This document shows, one piece after another, positions 22,813 to 32,473 of a DNA stretch of 64,000 nucleotides. The notes under the pieces were generated by a model. The model ran no database searches. It worked only from the letters and a program-made list of their open reading frames with translations, and was not told where the DNA came from. Each line of letters opens with the position of its first letter. Positions within the stretch are counted from its first letter, which is position 1. The DNA is taken from positions 18,708,386-18,772,385 of the forward strand of contig JAJEKV010000003.1 of assembly GCA_021234155.1 (NCBI GenBank). Direction: 5' to 3'. This DNA is from Isoetes taiwanensis. Taxonomy: Eukaryota > Streptophyta > Lycopodiopsida > Isoetales > Isoetaceae. The position numbers and the translations under genes were made by a program.

Positions 22813-23399
22813 GCCTAGAGCGAACTCTAATTTTGACATTGGTACTTATTTTAGGGCTCATTAAATACTAATGCTAGAGTTCACTCCAATTTTGAGACAA
22901 AATTGACTCTAACTATGACTCAATTCACGATTTTAGGGCTCATTATTAGGACACTTATCAAACAATAAAAAATTGAATAAATAACTTACATACTAAAAAA
23001 CCCTCTAAACCTTTTCCAAAAAAACCCTCCAAAAATTCGCACTCACCTTGTATTTACGGGGGCGGACCTAGCTTTGTCGCCTAGACTATCACACCAACCG
23101 TCGACAACTAATTTTTGTGCAAGTGATTACATCTCAAACTTAAGCTATAGGAATTCAACAACACATCTGCACAATAAGTTATGGCTCAAGCACTCTTACA
23201 TCATATTGTTACCATTCTTACACCATATCAATGAAATTCTAGATTTAGCATTCTTGGTCTTGGCCATCTCCAAACTTAAACCATAGAAACTGCACCGTAC
23301 CCCCTGCATCAATGCTCATATATGGCTATGATTCCTATAGGTGCCAAGCAAACACACCCTCAGGCCACCGGAGGGCAACCCTCCGTGCGCAGCACCTTG

Positions 23400-24490
23400 T
23401 TTTCTTTTCTTTTTTTTTTTTTAATTTCTCCTGTCTTGTTTCCCCTCCCCTTTTTATTTTTCATTCTTTTCCCCTTTTCCTTTTCCCCTTTCTTGCTTTT
23501 CTCATTTTCCCATTCTCACATCCTTTTTTCCTTTTATGCTTCCCTTTTCCCACTCCCTACTCCCTTTTCCCCTTTTCTATTTCCTCTTCCCTTTTTCTTT
23601 TTTTCTTTTTTTGTCTTTTTTTCCCCGCCACTTTCTGCTTTCTGCTATGTCTAAATAATTTTAGAAGCACAAAATTACCACTAGCATTAGAATTATCTTC
23701 TTCTTGATAGTCTTTTAACATTTGGTTATTGTGTTTGGTGATGGGGCCTAGTCCCCAGGTTTTAAATGGGTGGTTTCCCTTGCATGTGCCATCCCATAAC
23801 CCGTTGGGTTCCCTTGGACGTAAAAATTCGTCTTATCTTATCTTATCTTATCTTTTACCCTTCCTGTTGTTCATCTTTTTCCATTCTCATTTCATTTTCT
23901 TTTCATGCTTCGCTCTTTGCTTTTCTATTTTCCCACTCCCCGCTTTTCCCGTTTCCCCTTTTCTACTTTGCCCCTCCCTTTTTTCCCCTCCCCTTTCTTT
24001 TTTCCATTTTACCTTTCTTTTTCTCATTTTCCCTTTCTCTATTTCCCCTTCTCTTATTTCCCTTCCCCCCTTTCGTCTTCCTTTCTCCCTTTTCCATTTC
24101 CCTTTTCATTATCTCATTCCTCGCTTTCCCCATTTCCATTATTTTTTCCTCCTCTTTCTGTTTCCGTTCATTTCCCCTTTTCCCTTTTGCTCTTTTCCGA
24201 TGTTTTCCTTTTTCCATTCTCAATCCTTTCCCTTTTCATTTTCCCACTCCCTGCTTTTGCCTTTTCCTTTTTTTTTTCTATTTTTTCCTTCCCTTTTTTC
24301 CCCTCCCCTTTCTATTTTTTGTTTCACCTTTCGTTTTCCCTTTTTTCAATTTCCCTTTTGTTCCATCTTTTCCCCTTTCCCTTTTTTCCGTTTCCCAACT
24401 TCCCTCCTATTTCCATTTTTTCTTTCTTTTTTTCCCTCTCGCCCGCTCCCTTTTCTTTTTTCCCCTTCCCTTTTTGCTTTTTCCCCCTTT
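23400..24490. repeat. Long pyrimidine-rich tract (~1.1 kb, with a break near 23700-23820)
   Basis: The plus strand is overwhelmingly C/T, with words such as CCCTTTTCC and TTTCCC, broken by ordinary sequence at about 23640-23830. All three plus frames stay open for more than 240 codons only because the tract lacks purines, so those frames are not genes. A run TCTTATCTTATCTTATCT occurs near 23832. It lies upstream of the Helitron-like 3' end at 25505 and may be its interior. Confidence 0.85.
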
Positions 24491-25475
24491 CAAATATTTT
24501 GACCATAAGATTGAAGCGAGTGAATCTTGGCCATTGGATCAAAGCATCTACACCATCTAAAAGTTTGAATCTCGGCAGCCCAACTGGTTGGCCAATCTCA
24601 TCCATACAATCTAGGGTTTGGTGCATGACATACACACATACTTATGCTATAACATTATAATATAAGAAGAAAGGCAACAATATGTCACATAATTTCTTCA
24701 GAAGGCTGGTGGAAATGCAATGGCTGCCCATTAGCATGGGGGCTTCATCTTAGTTGGCATAATAGCATTATTGCCTCCTAATATTTGACCATCAATACCA
24801 TTAGGACATCCTAAGATCCTACAGTATAGACTTTTCCAATGCATGCATGACCATTTTAAAAAAAAAATACTTTCACAGCAATTTGCAGACAATGTTTGAA
24901 GAGCATATTTTCAATGTGCTTACCAATGCACAACTTGATATGCCGTTTTAGATGAAATGTAGTTGTTTATTTACGGGAATGTTTATTCCAGAATGGAACC
25001 TTTAAGATGGCATCTACTGAGAGAGACAAAGTACTATAAGTTTGACACTCTCTATGATGAGGCATTGTTTCTACAAACATATTAAATCTTCCAATGTTAG
25101 CTTTCATATGTCAACTCTTACTAGCATTATCGTTTGCCATCTAAAAAGAAAAGGGGGGCAAAAAACCCCCTTTCTAAACTTGCCATGTTTAGGGCCAACA
25201 TTGATCCAGTTTGAGTGCATGCAAGTCTCCACTGTGTCTAGCTTTTGGCATGATAATCAGCAAGTCCCAGAGCCAAACAATACAAATGGTTGGTTTATAT
25301 TTGCCAAATCCAGTATTTAGTCACGGACAACTCTATGTGACACTCTCTAGAGCTCAAGGAATCCAAGGCATAATGTCCAAATAATGTTCATTCTTGCCAG
25401 TAAGAACATATGATGTTGTCGAAAGTTGCACATACGAATGTTAAAGGCTGAGTAAAAACGCATGCCAGAACATTA

Positions 25476-25505
25476 GCCCGGCAACGCCGGGCACACGTTT
25501 ACTAG
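25476..25505 (+). mobile_element. Helitron-like 3' terminus (plus strand), best preserved
   Basis: A perfect hairpin GCCCGGCAACGCCGGGC (25476-25492) is followed nine bases later by CTAG (25502-25505) and then T. This is the canonical Helitron 3' end: GC-rich stem-loop, then CTRR, then T. No 5' TC terminus or Rep/helicase was found, so a non-autonomous element is likely. Confidence 0.7.
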
Positions 25506-26011
25506 TCTACTTACTTAAAATGTTTTAGCTCTTTCTCTTTCTTGCCGGTGTGCCCTTTTCCGGGTGTGACTTTTGGAAGAAAAAAAGGGTTTTCCGGGAA
25601 AAACTCTTTTTTCTGACTATCTTTCCCCCTTTGCCCCTCAATGATATGAAAATATGGAATTTTGGAACGCTCGCACCTAACCTCTCGGGCGGTGGATCTT
25701 GCTTTCCTGATGGTGGGCTTTATTTCAATGGAATCGGCTTCTTGGTTAGGGTTTATGGTAGAAAAGGACTTGGGTTTTTTGCATCCAACTATAAGGGAGC
25801 TTCGAGCTGTAGCAATCGGCTTGGAAACGTTGCATGTTCTTGAGCACGATTCTTGCTTAGTTTTTAATATTTCCTGCTTTTAAACTCTATGCTGCTCTCT
25901 ATTCTTTGATCTGGCCTTGTTCTACCATGTTCAGACAACTTTGTTTTGTTCTCAGATCTACTCGCTCCCCCATGCCCTTGGTTCGGCGAATTGTCTACCC
26001 AAGTCTTCACC

Positions 26012-26050
26012 ATGTCTCGCAACTTCTTCATCGGAGGCAACTGGAAATGC
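26012..26050 (+). CDS. Triosephosphate isomerase, exon 1 (cytosolic type)
   Basis: ATG at 26012 opens MSRNFFIGGNWKC, the N-terminus of triosephosphate isomerase. TPI interconverts glyceraldehyde-3-phosphate and dihydroxyacetone phosphate in glycolysis. The conserved GGNWKC includes the catalytic Lys region. The exon ends in TGC followed by GTAAGC, a consensus donor at the place where plant cytosolic TPI genes have their first intron (known from the family, from memory). I found no exon 2 (expected to start Asn-Gly-Thr) downstream, so this is either the start of a gene with a very long first intron or an isolated fragment. A truncated L1 lies about 400 bp into the presumed intron. Confidence 0.72.
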
Positions 26051-26453
26051 GTAAGCTTTTTCTCTCAATGCAACTCCTTCAAAACTTTAGGTTTGCTACT
26101 CTGAAGTGAAAGTTTAGCAAGCAATCGGTTTTTGGCCAGCACTTTGGCAAATTCAAAGATTTGAAGTTCCAGTGCAAGCGGATTTCCAGTGCATTTTGTT
26201 TCCAGAGGTACTTTGTGCATTCCGTTTCATTCCGTTCTCTGATGTATTTTATCTTTCTAATCCACGGCAGCATGTGTTGTTAGCAGCATCAGCATTAGGA
26301 ACTTTGACGATTTGAAAAATTTTCTTTGTCTCCAGCAAATCCGTTGGCTTTATTGGGTCTTAGTCTCAGGTATAGTACCATCTTCTTGCTTGCTTGCTTT
26401 TTGGATGCTGCTTGATATTTTATCTTTCTTTATGTTAATGCTTGCTCAGGCAT

Positions 26454-26991
26454 CATTGAATTAGGGCCCTCGTGTGAACGTGCGTCCACAAATTTGATCC
26501 TCGAGTGTCAGCACTCGGCCCACTGTGCAAGCAAAGGGACGAGACCATTGAGCATTGTTTCTTTTTATGTGTTCATCTCCAGCCTGTTTGGTCTTGGCTG
26601 CTTTCTATTTTTTCATGTGACATTGACAAGTCAGCAAGTGCTTCTGGTTGTCTATCCGGATACTTGGAATAAGTTGCGGAGCCAAGTATTTCATTTAGCA
26701 TCAGGATGGTTGTTGTGGTCCATCTGGAAGCGCCGAAGACTGTCTATTTTTCAGGGTTTAGATATTCCTCCTGCAGTTGTCCTCCAGGACGCACAAGCTA
26801 GAATTGTTAAGGGTTGCTCTTCGCTTGCTCCTGCCAAGCGACAGTTGATATTTGAGTCCTATTTAAGTGTGTTGTCTTATGCATAGGCTGGTGGTTCTAC
26901 TCAGTGAATCATGATTATCCTCTTAGACTTTATTCCCGCCTCTGCATTTGTATTTTGCTTTTGGCTTGGAGTTTCAATAAAGTTTGTCGTC

Positions 26992-27023
<32 letters not shown>

Positions 27024-27036
27024 ATTGAATTAGGGC
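26454..27036 (+). mobile_element. 5'-truncated L1 LINE with 14-bp target-site duplication
   Basis: The direct repeat CATTGAATTAGGGC occurs at 26454-26467 and 27023-27036. Between them is the 3' end of an L1-type ORF2, with zinc-binding C-terminus strings RDETIEHCFFLC and PVWSWLLS. Then come a 3' UTR and a poly-A tail (26995-27022). Only about 530 bp of the element is present, so reverse transcription stopped early. The clean TSD and tail suggest recent insertion. Confidence 0.92.
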
Positions 27037-27377
27037 TTTCGCGATAGAGCTCCGGTGCAAAAAATAGCTTGCCATTATTTTTTCTTGCATCTTGCTCCTT
27101 GCTACATTTTGTTGAACTTTTACACACTGATTATTAAATGCTCATAATCTTTTGGATGATTTGATATGTCTATCATCCGTAACTGTTGGCATCAATTTGC
27201 TCAAGCACCAAACTATGACTGGTATTAAACGGAAGATTATGGCATTTACTGGATCATCTATTTAGAAAATGCTAGACATACATCGCAAAGATTGGCAGGT
27301 TGCATTTTATTTCTAGATCCAACTTGATTTATATTTTTCCAACTTTGCATGCACTTCGTATTTAAGCATCAGAAACA

Positions 27378-27737
27378 ATGGGTTGTCAAGGGGCGTCCAT
27401 TTTCTATTTGTTTTATGTATTGATCTGCATGGTAGCTCTTATTTTTGTAAAGCATAAATATTGTTCAACCACAAGGACTTTTTGTAGGTATACACCATAT
27501 GCTATACCATATTCAAAAATGCGGGAGCATGTGGCAGTAGCTTCAACCAACAAATTATCTGTGCTAGACTCAGAAGCTCAAGAATGCCAGGTTTTTCTTG
27601 AAGAGATGCATTATTCAGCAGCACATGAGCCAGAGGAGTCAGCTCCTTCTCGCAATATCTTCGGTCCAGCCTCCGGAGAGTTTTTTGGGAACCTTCAAAT
27701 TGGTGAAGAGCGCGTTTTCAGTAAAACGCCTAACTAG
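27378..27737 (+). CDS. Hypothetical ORF with hydrophobic N-terminus (119 aa)
   Basis: I do not recognise it. ATG at 27378 is followed by a hydrophobic stretch (IFYLFYVLICMVALIFV, about residues 9-25), then Cys-rich and acidic segments ending VFSKTPN. A TTTTGTAG acceptor-like sequence at 27480-27488 and CCAG/GT near 27590 raise the alternative that only 27489-27737 is an exon, with the hydrophobic part being intron. Neighbours are the truncated L1 upstream and the ABCG fragment downstream on the other strand. Confidence 0.3.
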   Translation: MGCQGASIFYLFYVLICMVALIFVKHKYCSTTRTFCRYTPYAIPYSKMREHVAVASTNKLSVLDSEAQECQVFLEEMHYSAAHEPEESAPSRNIFGPASGEFFGNLQIGEERVFSKTPN

Positions 27738-27739
27738 AA

Positions 27740-28835
27740 GCACTATATTTTTTGATTGTAAGTCATTCATATAATCATTAAAATTACAAGAAATTTATCG
27801 CGGCCGCCGCGAACATTTCTCTTTTCTGCAATACGAACATTTGGGGGATGAGCAACTAGTCGTGTGCATTCAATGCAGGAGAAGCACTTTGATGGGTCAA
27901 TTACCATACATCCCAATACATAAGGGCATACACATTTTGTATATGGATTATAAACAGCTAATTATTTAGCAACATGAAAAACCTTTTAACTTAGGGTCTA
28001 AGCATTATTGTATCGTGGAGTTGGGTTATTCTGTAGATAATGGGTACCATGAGATAGAGTTAAAGAGAGACAATGGTTGGAACCATTAAATAAACTGGTT
28101 CAAGAAAACAATGGTTCAACTGTCTTCAGGTAAGAACTATTTTCAACGTTGCAGAGGGTGATGTATAGGCCTAATGTAGAGGGAGAAAGTAGCAAAAAAC
28201 TAGAGTTCATGCCTCTAGATACCAAGTTGTGGCCTAATGAAACTGGCCTTGTTCTTTCCTCTCTTTTATTGTAGGTTATCATTAGAATTTGGTTGTAGGA
28301 GCATCGATTACATTGATTCAGGAAATGGAGATTTTATAAACTGTTGGGTCGTTCTATGGCTTAGGCTTATGTTAATTTTGACCAGCCGAGGCTAAAAAAC
28401 CAGAGCTTTCCAAAGACATAAAGGTCCTCAAAGCATTTTCCTGCGATGTTTGGAACTCCGATTCTCAAATTATGTAGAAATGGTCTTCCCATTATAGAGT
28501 TTGAATTTTTGTCACAGAAATATTACCAGTGTTGGTATTTTAAAGGAATTTTCTGGCATGGAGTCCTAGAATGTGGCAAGACATCTTGTCTTATACTGCC
28601 ATGGGCATGAATACAATATTTCAAACATTATGCCTGTACACAACTTGGAATTATATTCACAATGCATCATGTAGGTAGTGGGGACGTACAGAAGGTATAG
28701 TGAAGGTATAGTGCTGTCGTACTATGATACATATGATGCAGCTTGACCTTCATATTTGAACCTTACAGTTTAGTTAGCAATTACATGTCAAGGCTCAATC
28801 ATTAATATAACAATTTAACTGTCATGGCAAATTTT
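27740..28835. other. No gene seen
   Basis: This is AT-rich spacer. I looked on the minus strand for later exons of the ABCG transporter (ABC signature, Walker B) and did not find them. Confidence 0.45.
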
Positions 28836-28839
28836 TGCA

Positions 28840-30067
28840 GCCCAGCAAAACTACAACTCTTCAAGATACGACTGAGGCGCTTGTTTGCCCCAATGTCATC
28901 CTGTGTTTTTCCATAAAATCCTTGCCATTAGATAAAAGGTTAGGCAGAATCCTACACTACTTTATTAATCCTCACCTTGATGGTTTGATAATTCTGCTAA
29001 CGTCATTCAGAACAGTGAAATCTCTCCTTTTTGATGCATGTAGATGGAGCTTTGCCATAACCGTCTGTGCATAATTAATATGGCAGTCAGTGCAGTGGCT
29101 AGAGAGACTATGCAGACACACTGGTATTAGGGATTGGATTGGATTGAATTGACAAACAAGAATACAAAAAAACATTAGGATAAAGAATATAACAAGGCAA
29201 CTTTAACTACCTCAATTCCGTTCATAATGAAGTTCCAATTTGTTGGTCGTGCTCTGCTTCCAACAGATATTTTGGCCTCCACGGTCAAATTCTCAAATCG
29301 GACCTCGATTGTTGGAAGTTCAATTCCAGCTCTGCATGTTCCAAGGAGAGACAAATAAGTCAATTCTGATAACATATTGCTAATTATTAACTTTTGTCTC
29401 GTTAAATTGTGGCCAGAATATGTAACTATTTGTCTTTTGCATTATGTAATCTATATCTTTTTCTAGGACTTCTTGTATGACATTTTACAATCTGCATGCT
29501 TTTCGTTTTCGTACATTGTGAAGAGATAATGCCAATATACTGGCATGTAATTGTAAAGGAAGTAGAAGAAAAGAAGACAAGGGTGGATTGCTCTGATAGC
29601 ATTTTGCTATTTAAATTGTGGTTGTGTGTTTGCATTATGAAACTATATCTTCTGAGACTTCTTAAGTTACATGTTACTATGCATGCCTTCCATTTTCTTA
29701 CATTTTCAATAGATTATGCTAATACTGCCATGCATTTTAAAACTAGGTAGAAAAGGCAAGGGTGGAGGCGCTAAGCTTAAAGACATACACAAATATTAGA
29801 GAAAAAATTAGAAACTTACGCATTTATTCTCTGCATGATCCTGCGCAAAAGCTTTTCATTATCATCATCTACGGCCCGGAGAACACGTTGTAGGAGTTCT
29901 CTTTTTTCTAAATTAAGCACATCAATGTCTTCGTCATAGCCATAGCTCTTGGTGCTCTTAGTACGAGTAGAAGACTCCTCATCATTCAGTTCCAAATCCA
30001 AGTCTATGGAGGATCTTCTGGATTTGGACATGGATGCCATTGCATCTCCATAGCTTTCAAAAGCCAT
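28840..30067 (-). pseudogene. PDR-type ABCG transporter, N-terminal exons only
   Basis: Full-size ABCG (PDR) transporters are plant plasma-membrane exporters of about 1400 residues. Exon 1 (30067-29816) starts MAFESYGDAMASMSKSRRSS and ends RRIMQRINA at a GTAAGT donor. Exon 2 (29331-29211) reads GIELPTIEVRFENLTVEA and VGSRARPTNWNF. Exon 3 (29064-28976) reads KLHLHASKRRDFTVLNDVSR and ends IIKPSR. Exon phases join correctly. Exon 4 should start at 28900 with MTL and the Walker A motif GPPGSGKTT, but reads MTLGQTSAS with a stop soon after, so the ATP-binding site is destroyed. No further exons are seen. Copia-B is inserted about 350 bp upstream of the start codon. Confidence 0.85.
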
Positions 30068-30069
30068 TT

Positions 30070-30417
30070 TTCAAGACTGAATTTCCTACTTAAAGCAACT
30101 ATACCAGCAACATTTTGTTTGCTCAATTCATCGCTGAGCAAAACCCGTAAGACTCCATAGATTTGGCCGATTCGTTTGTTGTAATAGCAAACTCTTGGGG
30201 ACCAGAAAATGTTTTTTCATCTTTTAACGTCGTAGCAATTTAAACAGTAACCTTGACATTGTAGAAAGCTGGAAAGTTCAGACGAAGGCCCGTAAACTAG
30301 ACTTGCTGGAAACGTAAAGTACCGAAAACTAAAGTCTGTTGACGGTTAAAAAGTTGGCACAGTCCACTAAAGTCTGTTGACTGTTAAAAAGTTTGCACAA
30401 TCCTTTTCGAAGCTGGT
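30070..30417. other. Upstream region of the ABCG fragment
   Basis: This would hold the 5' UTR and promoter of the minus-strand ABCG gene. The string AAAGTCTGTTGACNGTTAAA occurs twice (about 30330 and 30371), a direct repeat of about 25 bp. No convincing TATA box was identified. Confidence 0.4.
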
Positions 30418-30422
30418 GCATT

Positions 30423-31086
30423 TGTTGAGATAATGATGGAAGACCGTATTTATCATCCGGGATGTGGTTAATCTGGACACCCATTATTGAGCCACCAAGA
30501 TGGTTCTTGGTAATATTGCAAGCCCAAAATAGACTTTTTGCCCTTTTTGATCGATTCTCGCTTTTTTTGATCAAATCTCTTCTTCTCTTGTCAATCTAGC
30601 ATAAAAAGGGGCATACAAACAAGAATTGGCATGTTTTTAAACGGATCAAACCGCCAAGTTACAAATGGAAGAAGAACGATCAAAATTTCTGCCCCCACAA
30701 TGCCACAGTGTGGTTCTGGAAAATGCCTGGTTTTTGTCCGGATTAACCACTTTTTGTCCGGATTAACCACTTGGCTGATATCGGATGTCCGGATTAACCA
30801 GATTGGGGAGGCTGATATAGGATGTCCGGATTGGTGAAGAAATGGCACGGATGTCCGGATTAACCATGATGTTTTGTCCGAAAACCACATCCCGGATGAT
30901 ATATACGGAATTAATGATCGAGATTCTCGCTTTAATGCTCGCGATGTTTGAAAAAACGTCAAAAAGATTAGTTGAGCTATAAATGGTTCTTGGTAATATC
31001 TAGGACTCTATTAATAGACTTGAGAGCTCCATAACGGTATCTCGTAATTTTCTTTGATCGGGATTTTTTGTGTTGTAATTGTTTCA
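30423..31086 (+). repeat. 5' LTR of Copia-B, split by a MITE
   Basis: LTR sequence occupies 30423-30437 and 30912-31086. It pairs with 39040-39222, sharing GAGCTATAAATGGTTCTTGG and GAGAGCTCCATAAC. It is followed at 31087 by TGGTATCATGTACC, a diverged initiator-Met tRNA primer-binding site. Confidence 0.9.
30438..30911. mobile_element. MITE (~474 bp) in the Copia-B 5' LTR
   Basis: Flanks share TAATGAT (30431-30437 and 30912-30918), which occurs once in the intact 3' LTR, so it is a 7-bp or slightly longer target duplication. Inverted repeats at 30444-30469 and 30883-30908 begin CCGTAT and include CATCCGGGATGTGG, with one mismatch. Inside, GTCCGGATTAACCA or close variants occur at about 30735, 30755, 30787, 30823 and 30853, and inverted near 30463. 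No protein is encoded. The superfamily is uncertain, with hAT or Mutator likely from the TSD size. Confidence 0.88.
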
Positions 31087-31391
31087 TGGTATCATGTACC
31101 AAAACAAGAATCGGAGAAAAGTTTGTGTGAACAAGGCAAGATGGCCAAGTTGAAAATGGATCTGAAGAACGTTGGAGAAGCTTTTTCGAACCAATGAGTG
31201 TGGTTGTGGAAAATGCACTTCGGCTATTCCGGAAGAACGTGATATCTGGGATGTTGTGAGTGGAGTTGAACCAAGACCGAGATTGGGGAGGCAGTGAAAT
31301 GATAGAGATGGAGTTTTTGTGAAAGAAATGGCATCTCCGGGCTGCATGGAAGAAGAAGGATGATCGAGCAAAAACATCCATGATGATGGGG
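31087..31391 (+). pseudogene. Copia-B gag, N-terminal part
   Basis: After the primer-binding site, frames in this stretch read ERDIWDVVSGVEPRP and DRAKTSMMMG, typical of the copia gag N-terminal domain. Indels shift the frame between these strings. The reading stops at the boundary of the inserted element and resumes at 35003 with LKDGQIPLVR. Confidence 0.8.
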
Positions 31392-31560
31392 AAGGGCAAA
31401 TGGGACTTGATTCCGGTTTTGTTTTAGGTGGGGTAGGGGGAACCGGGCGGTAGCCGGAGCGGTCACCTAGAAACCGGAATCAAGGACCATTTAATTCGGG
31501 TATAGATTTCATTGTGGACCCCACCTAGAAACCGGAATCAAGTCCCATTTGCCCTTCCCC
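31388..31560. repeat. 173-bp foldback at left end of the Crypton-like element
   Basis: The arms 31388-31419 and 31529-31560 are perfect 32-bp reverse complements, starting GGGGAAGGGCAAATGGGACT. Between them a second, imperfect copy of the arm (AAACCGGAATCAAGGACCAT, near 31470) is present. It may be a hairpin-type end or a separate small MITE that landed next to the element. Confidence 0.85.
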
Positions 31561-32473
31561 ACAATATAGAAATAGGGGAGATTTTTTTCTCCCTTTTCTT
31601 CTTCGTGATTTTTTCGGATCTCTCTGAGGCCATGGATTCTTCGAGGCCGTGGTTATTTCCTCCAGCGAGATCCGGCCGAGTAAAGCGGCCAGGATGAAGG
31701 GCTTTGCTCGCAAGAAGCGTTTTGAAGGCATTTTGGCTTTTTTTCGAATTTCATGAAGATTTTTGTAGCAGTTCGAATTTTTGTTGCTGATTCTTGTTGC
31801 TTAGTTGTATCGGACGTTAGTGTTGCATCGGACTTGGGTAAAACACAAATGTTCAAGTTTTTGTGAAACTTTCATGTATTCTTATTGTTTTTGCAATCTT
31901 TAATTGCTTTTTGTTTGATGTGTTTACCAAGAGGAAAGGAAATAGGGTCGATTCCGTCGAGTTTTGTTTTTGGGAACAAGCTCCAAAGTTAGTTCAGAGT
32001 TAATTTTGTATAGATTTAATTGTGTTTTGTTTGTAGATTTTTCTTTATTTTTAGGCATGCAAGGTTTTTTCTTGATTATATGCTCTTCTTTTGTCAGATT
32101 CTCCTAAAAGATGCATTCGAGGCTTGTTGAGAAGTTGGTTATACTTTTGAGCATTCGGTTTTGGAGGTAAATTTTCATGGATGCAGGTATAAGTTAGTTG
32201 TGGGATCTAATTTTTTGAATGTTGTTGCGAGATAGTTGTGGAGTTGTAAATCTTGGTTATAACTAGAAGGTTAGTGGGTCACATGTGTGTTAGGTGAGTA
32301 TGCATGTGTAGTAGGGTAGTCCAAATGTGTTTATTTAGTGCAAAAAATAATCTTGGAGTATATTCTTTGTTAAAAAATATGTTTAATTTTTGCGTGATGC
32401 ATTTAACCAAAGGGGAGATGTTATACCAAGAAATATAGTTTTACCATTTTTGATGGGAGATGTTATACACGCA

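Noticed and set aside
23729..24660. Three overlapping 250-codon ORFs rich in Phe/Pro/Leu/Ser
   Set aside because: All three plus frames are open at once because the tract is nearly purine-free. This is composition, not coding.
24640..24680. 5' end of the Helitron-like element ending at 25505
   Set aside because: The AT-rich string there resembles some Helitron starts but lacks the required TC after A, so the boundary is left open.
26494..26886. 130-codon plus-strand ORF as a host gene
   Set aside because: It is an alternate frame through the L1 zinc-binding C-terminus. The neighbouring frame reads RDETIEHCFFLC and the segment is bounded by a TSD and poly-A.
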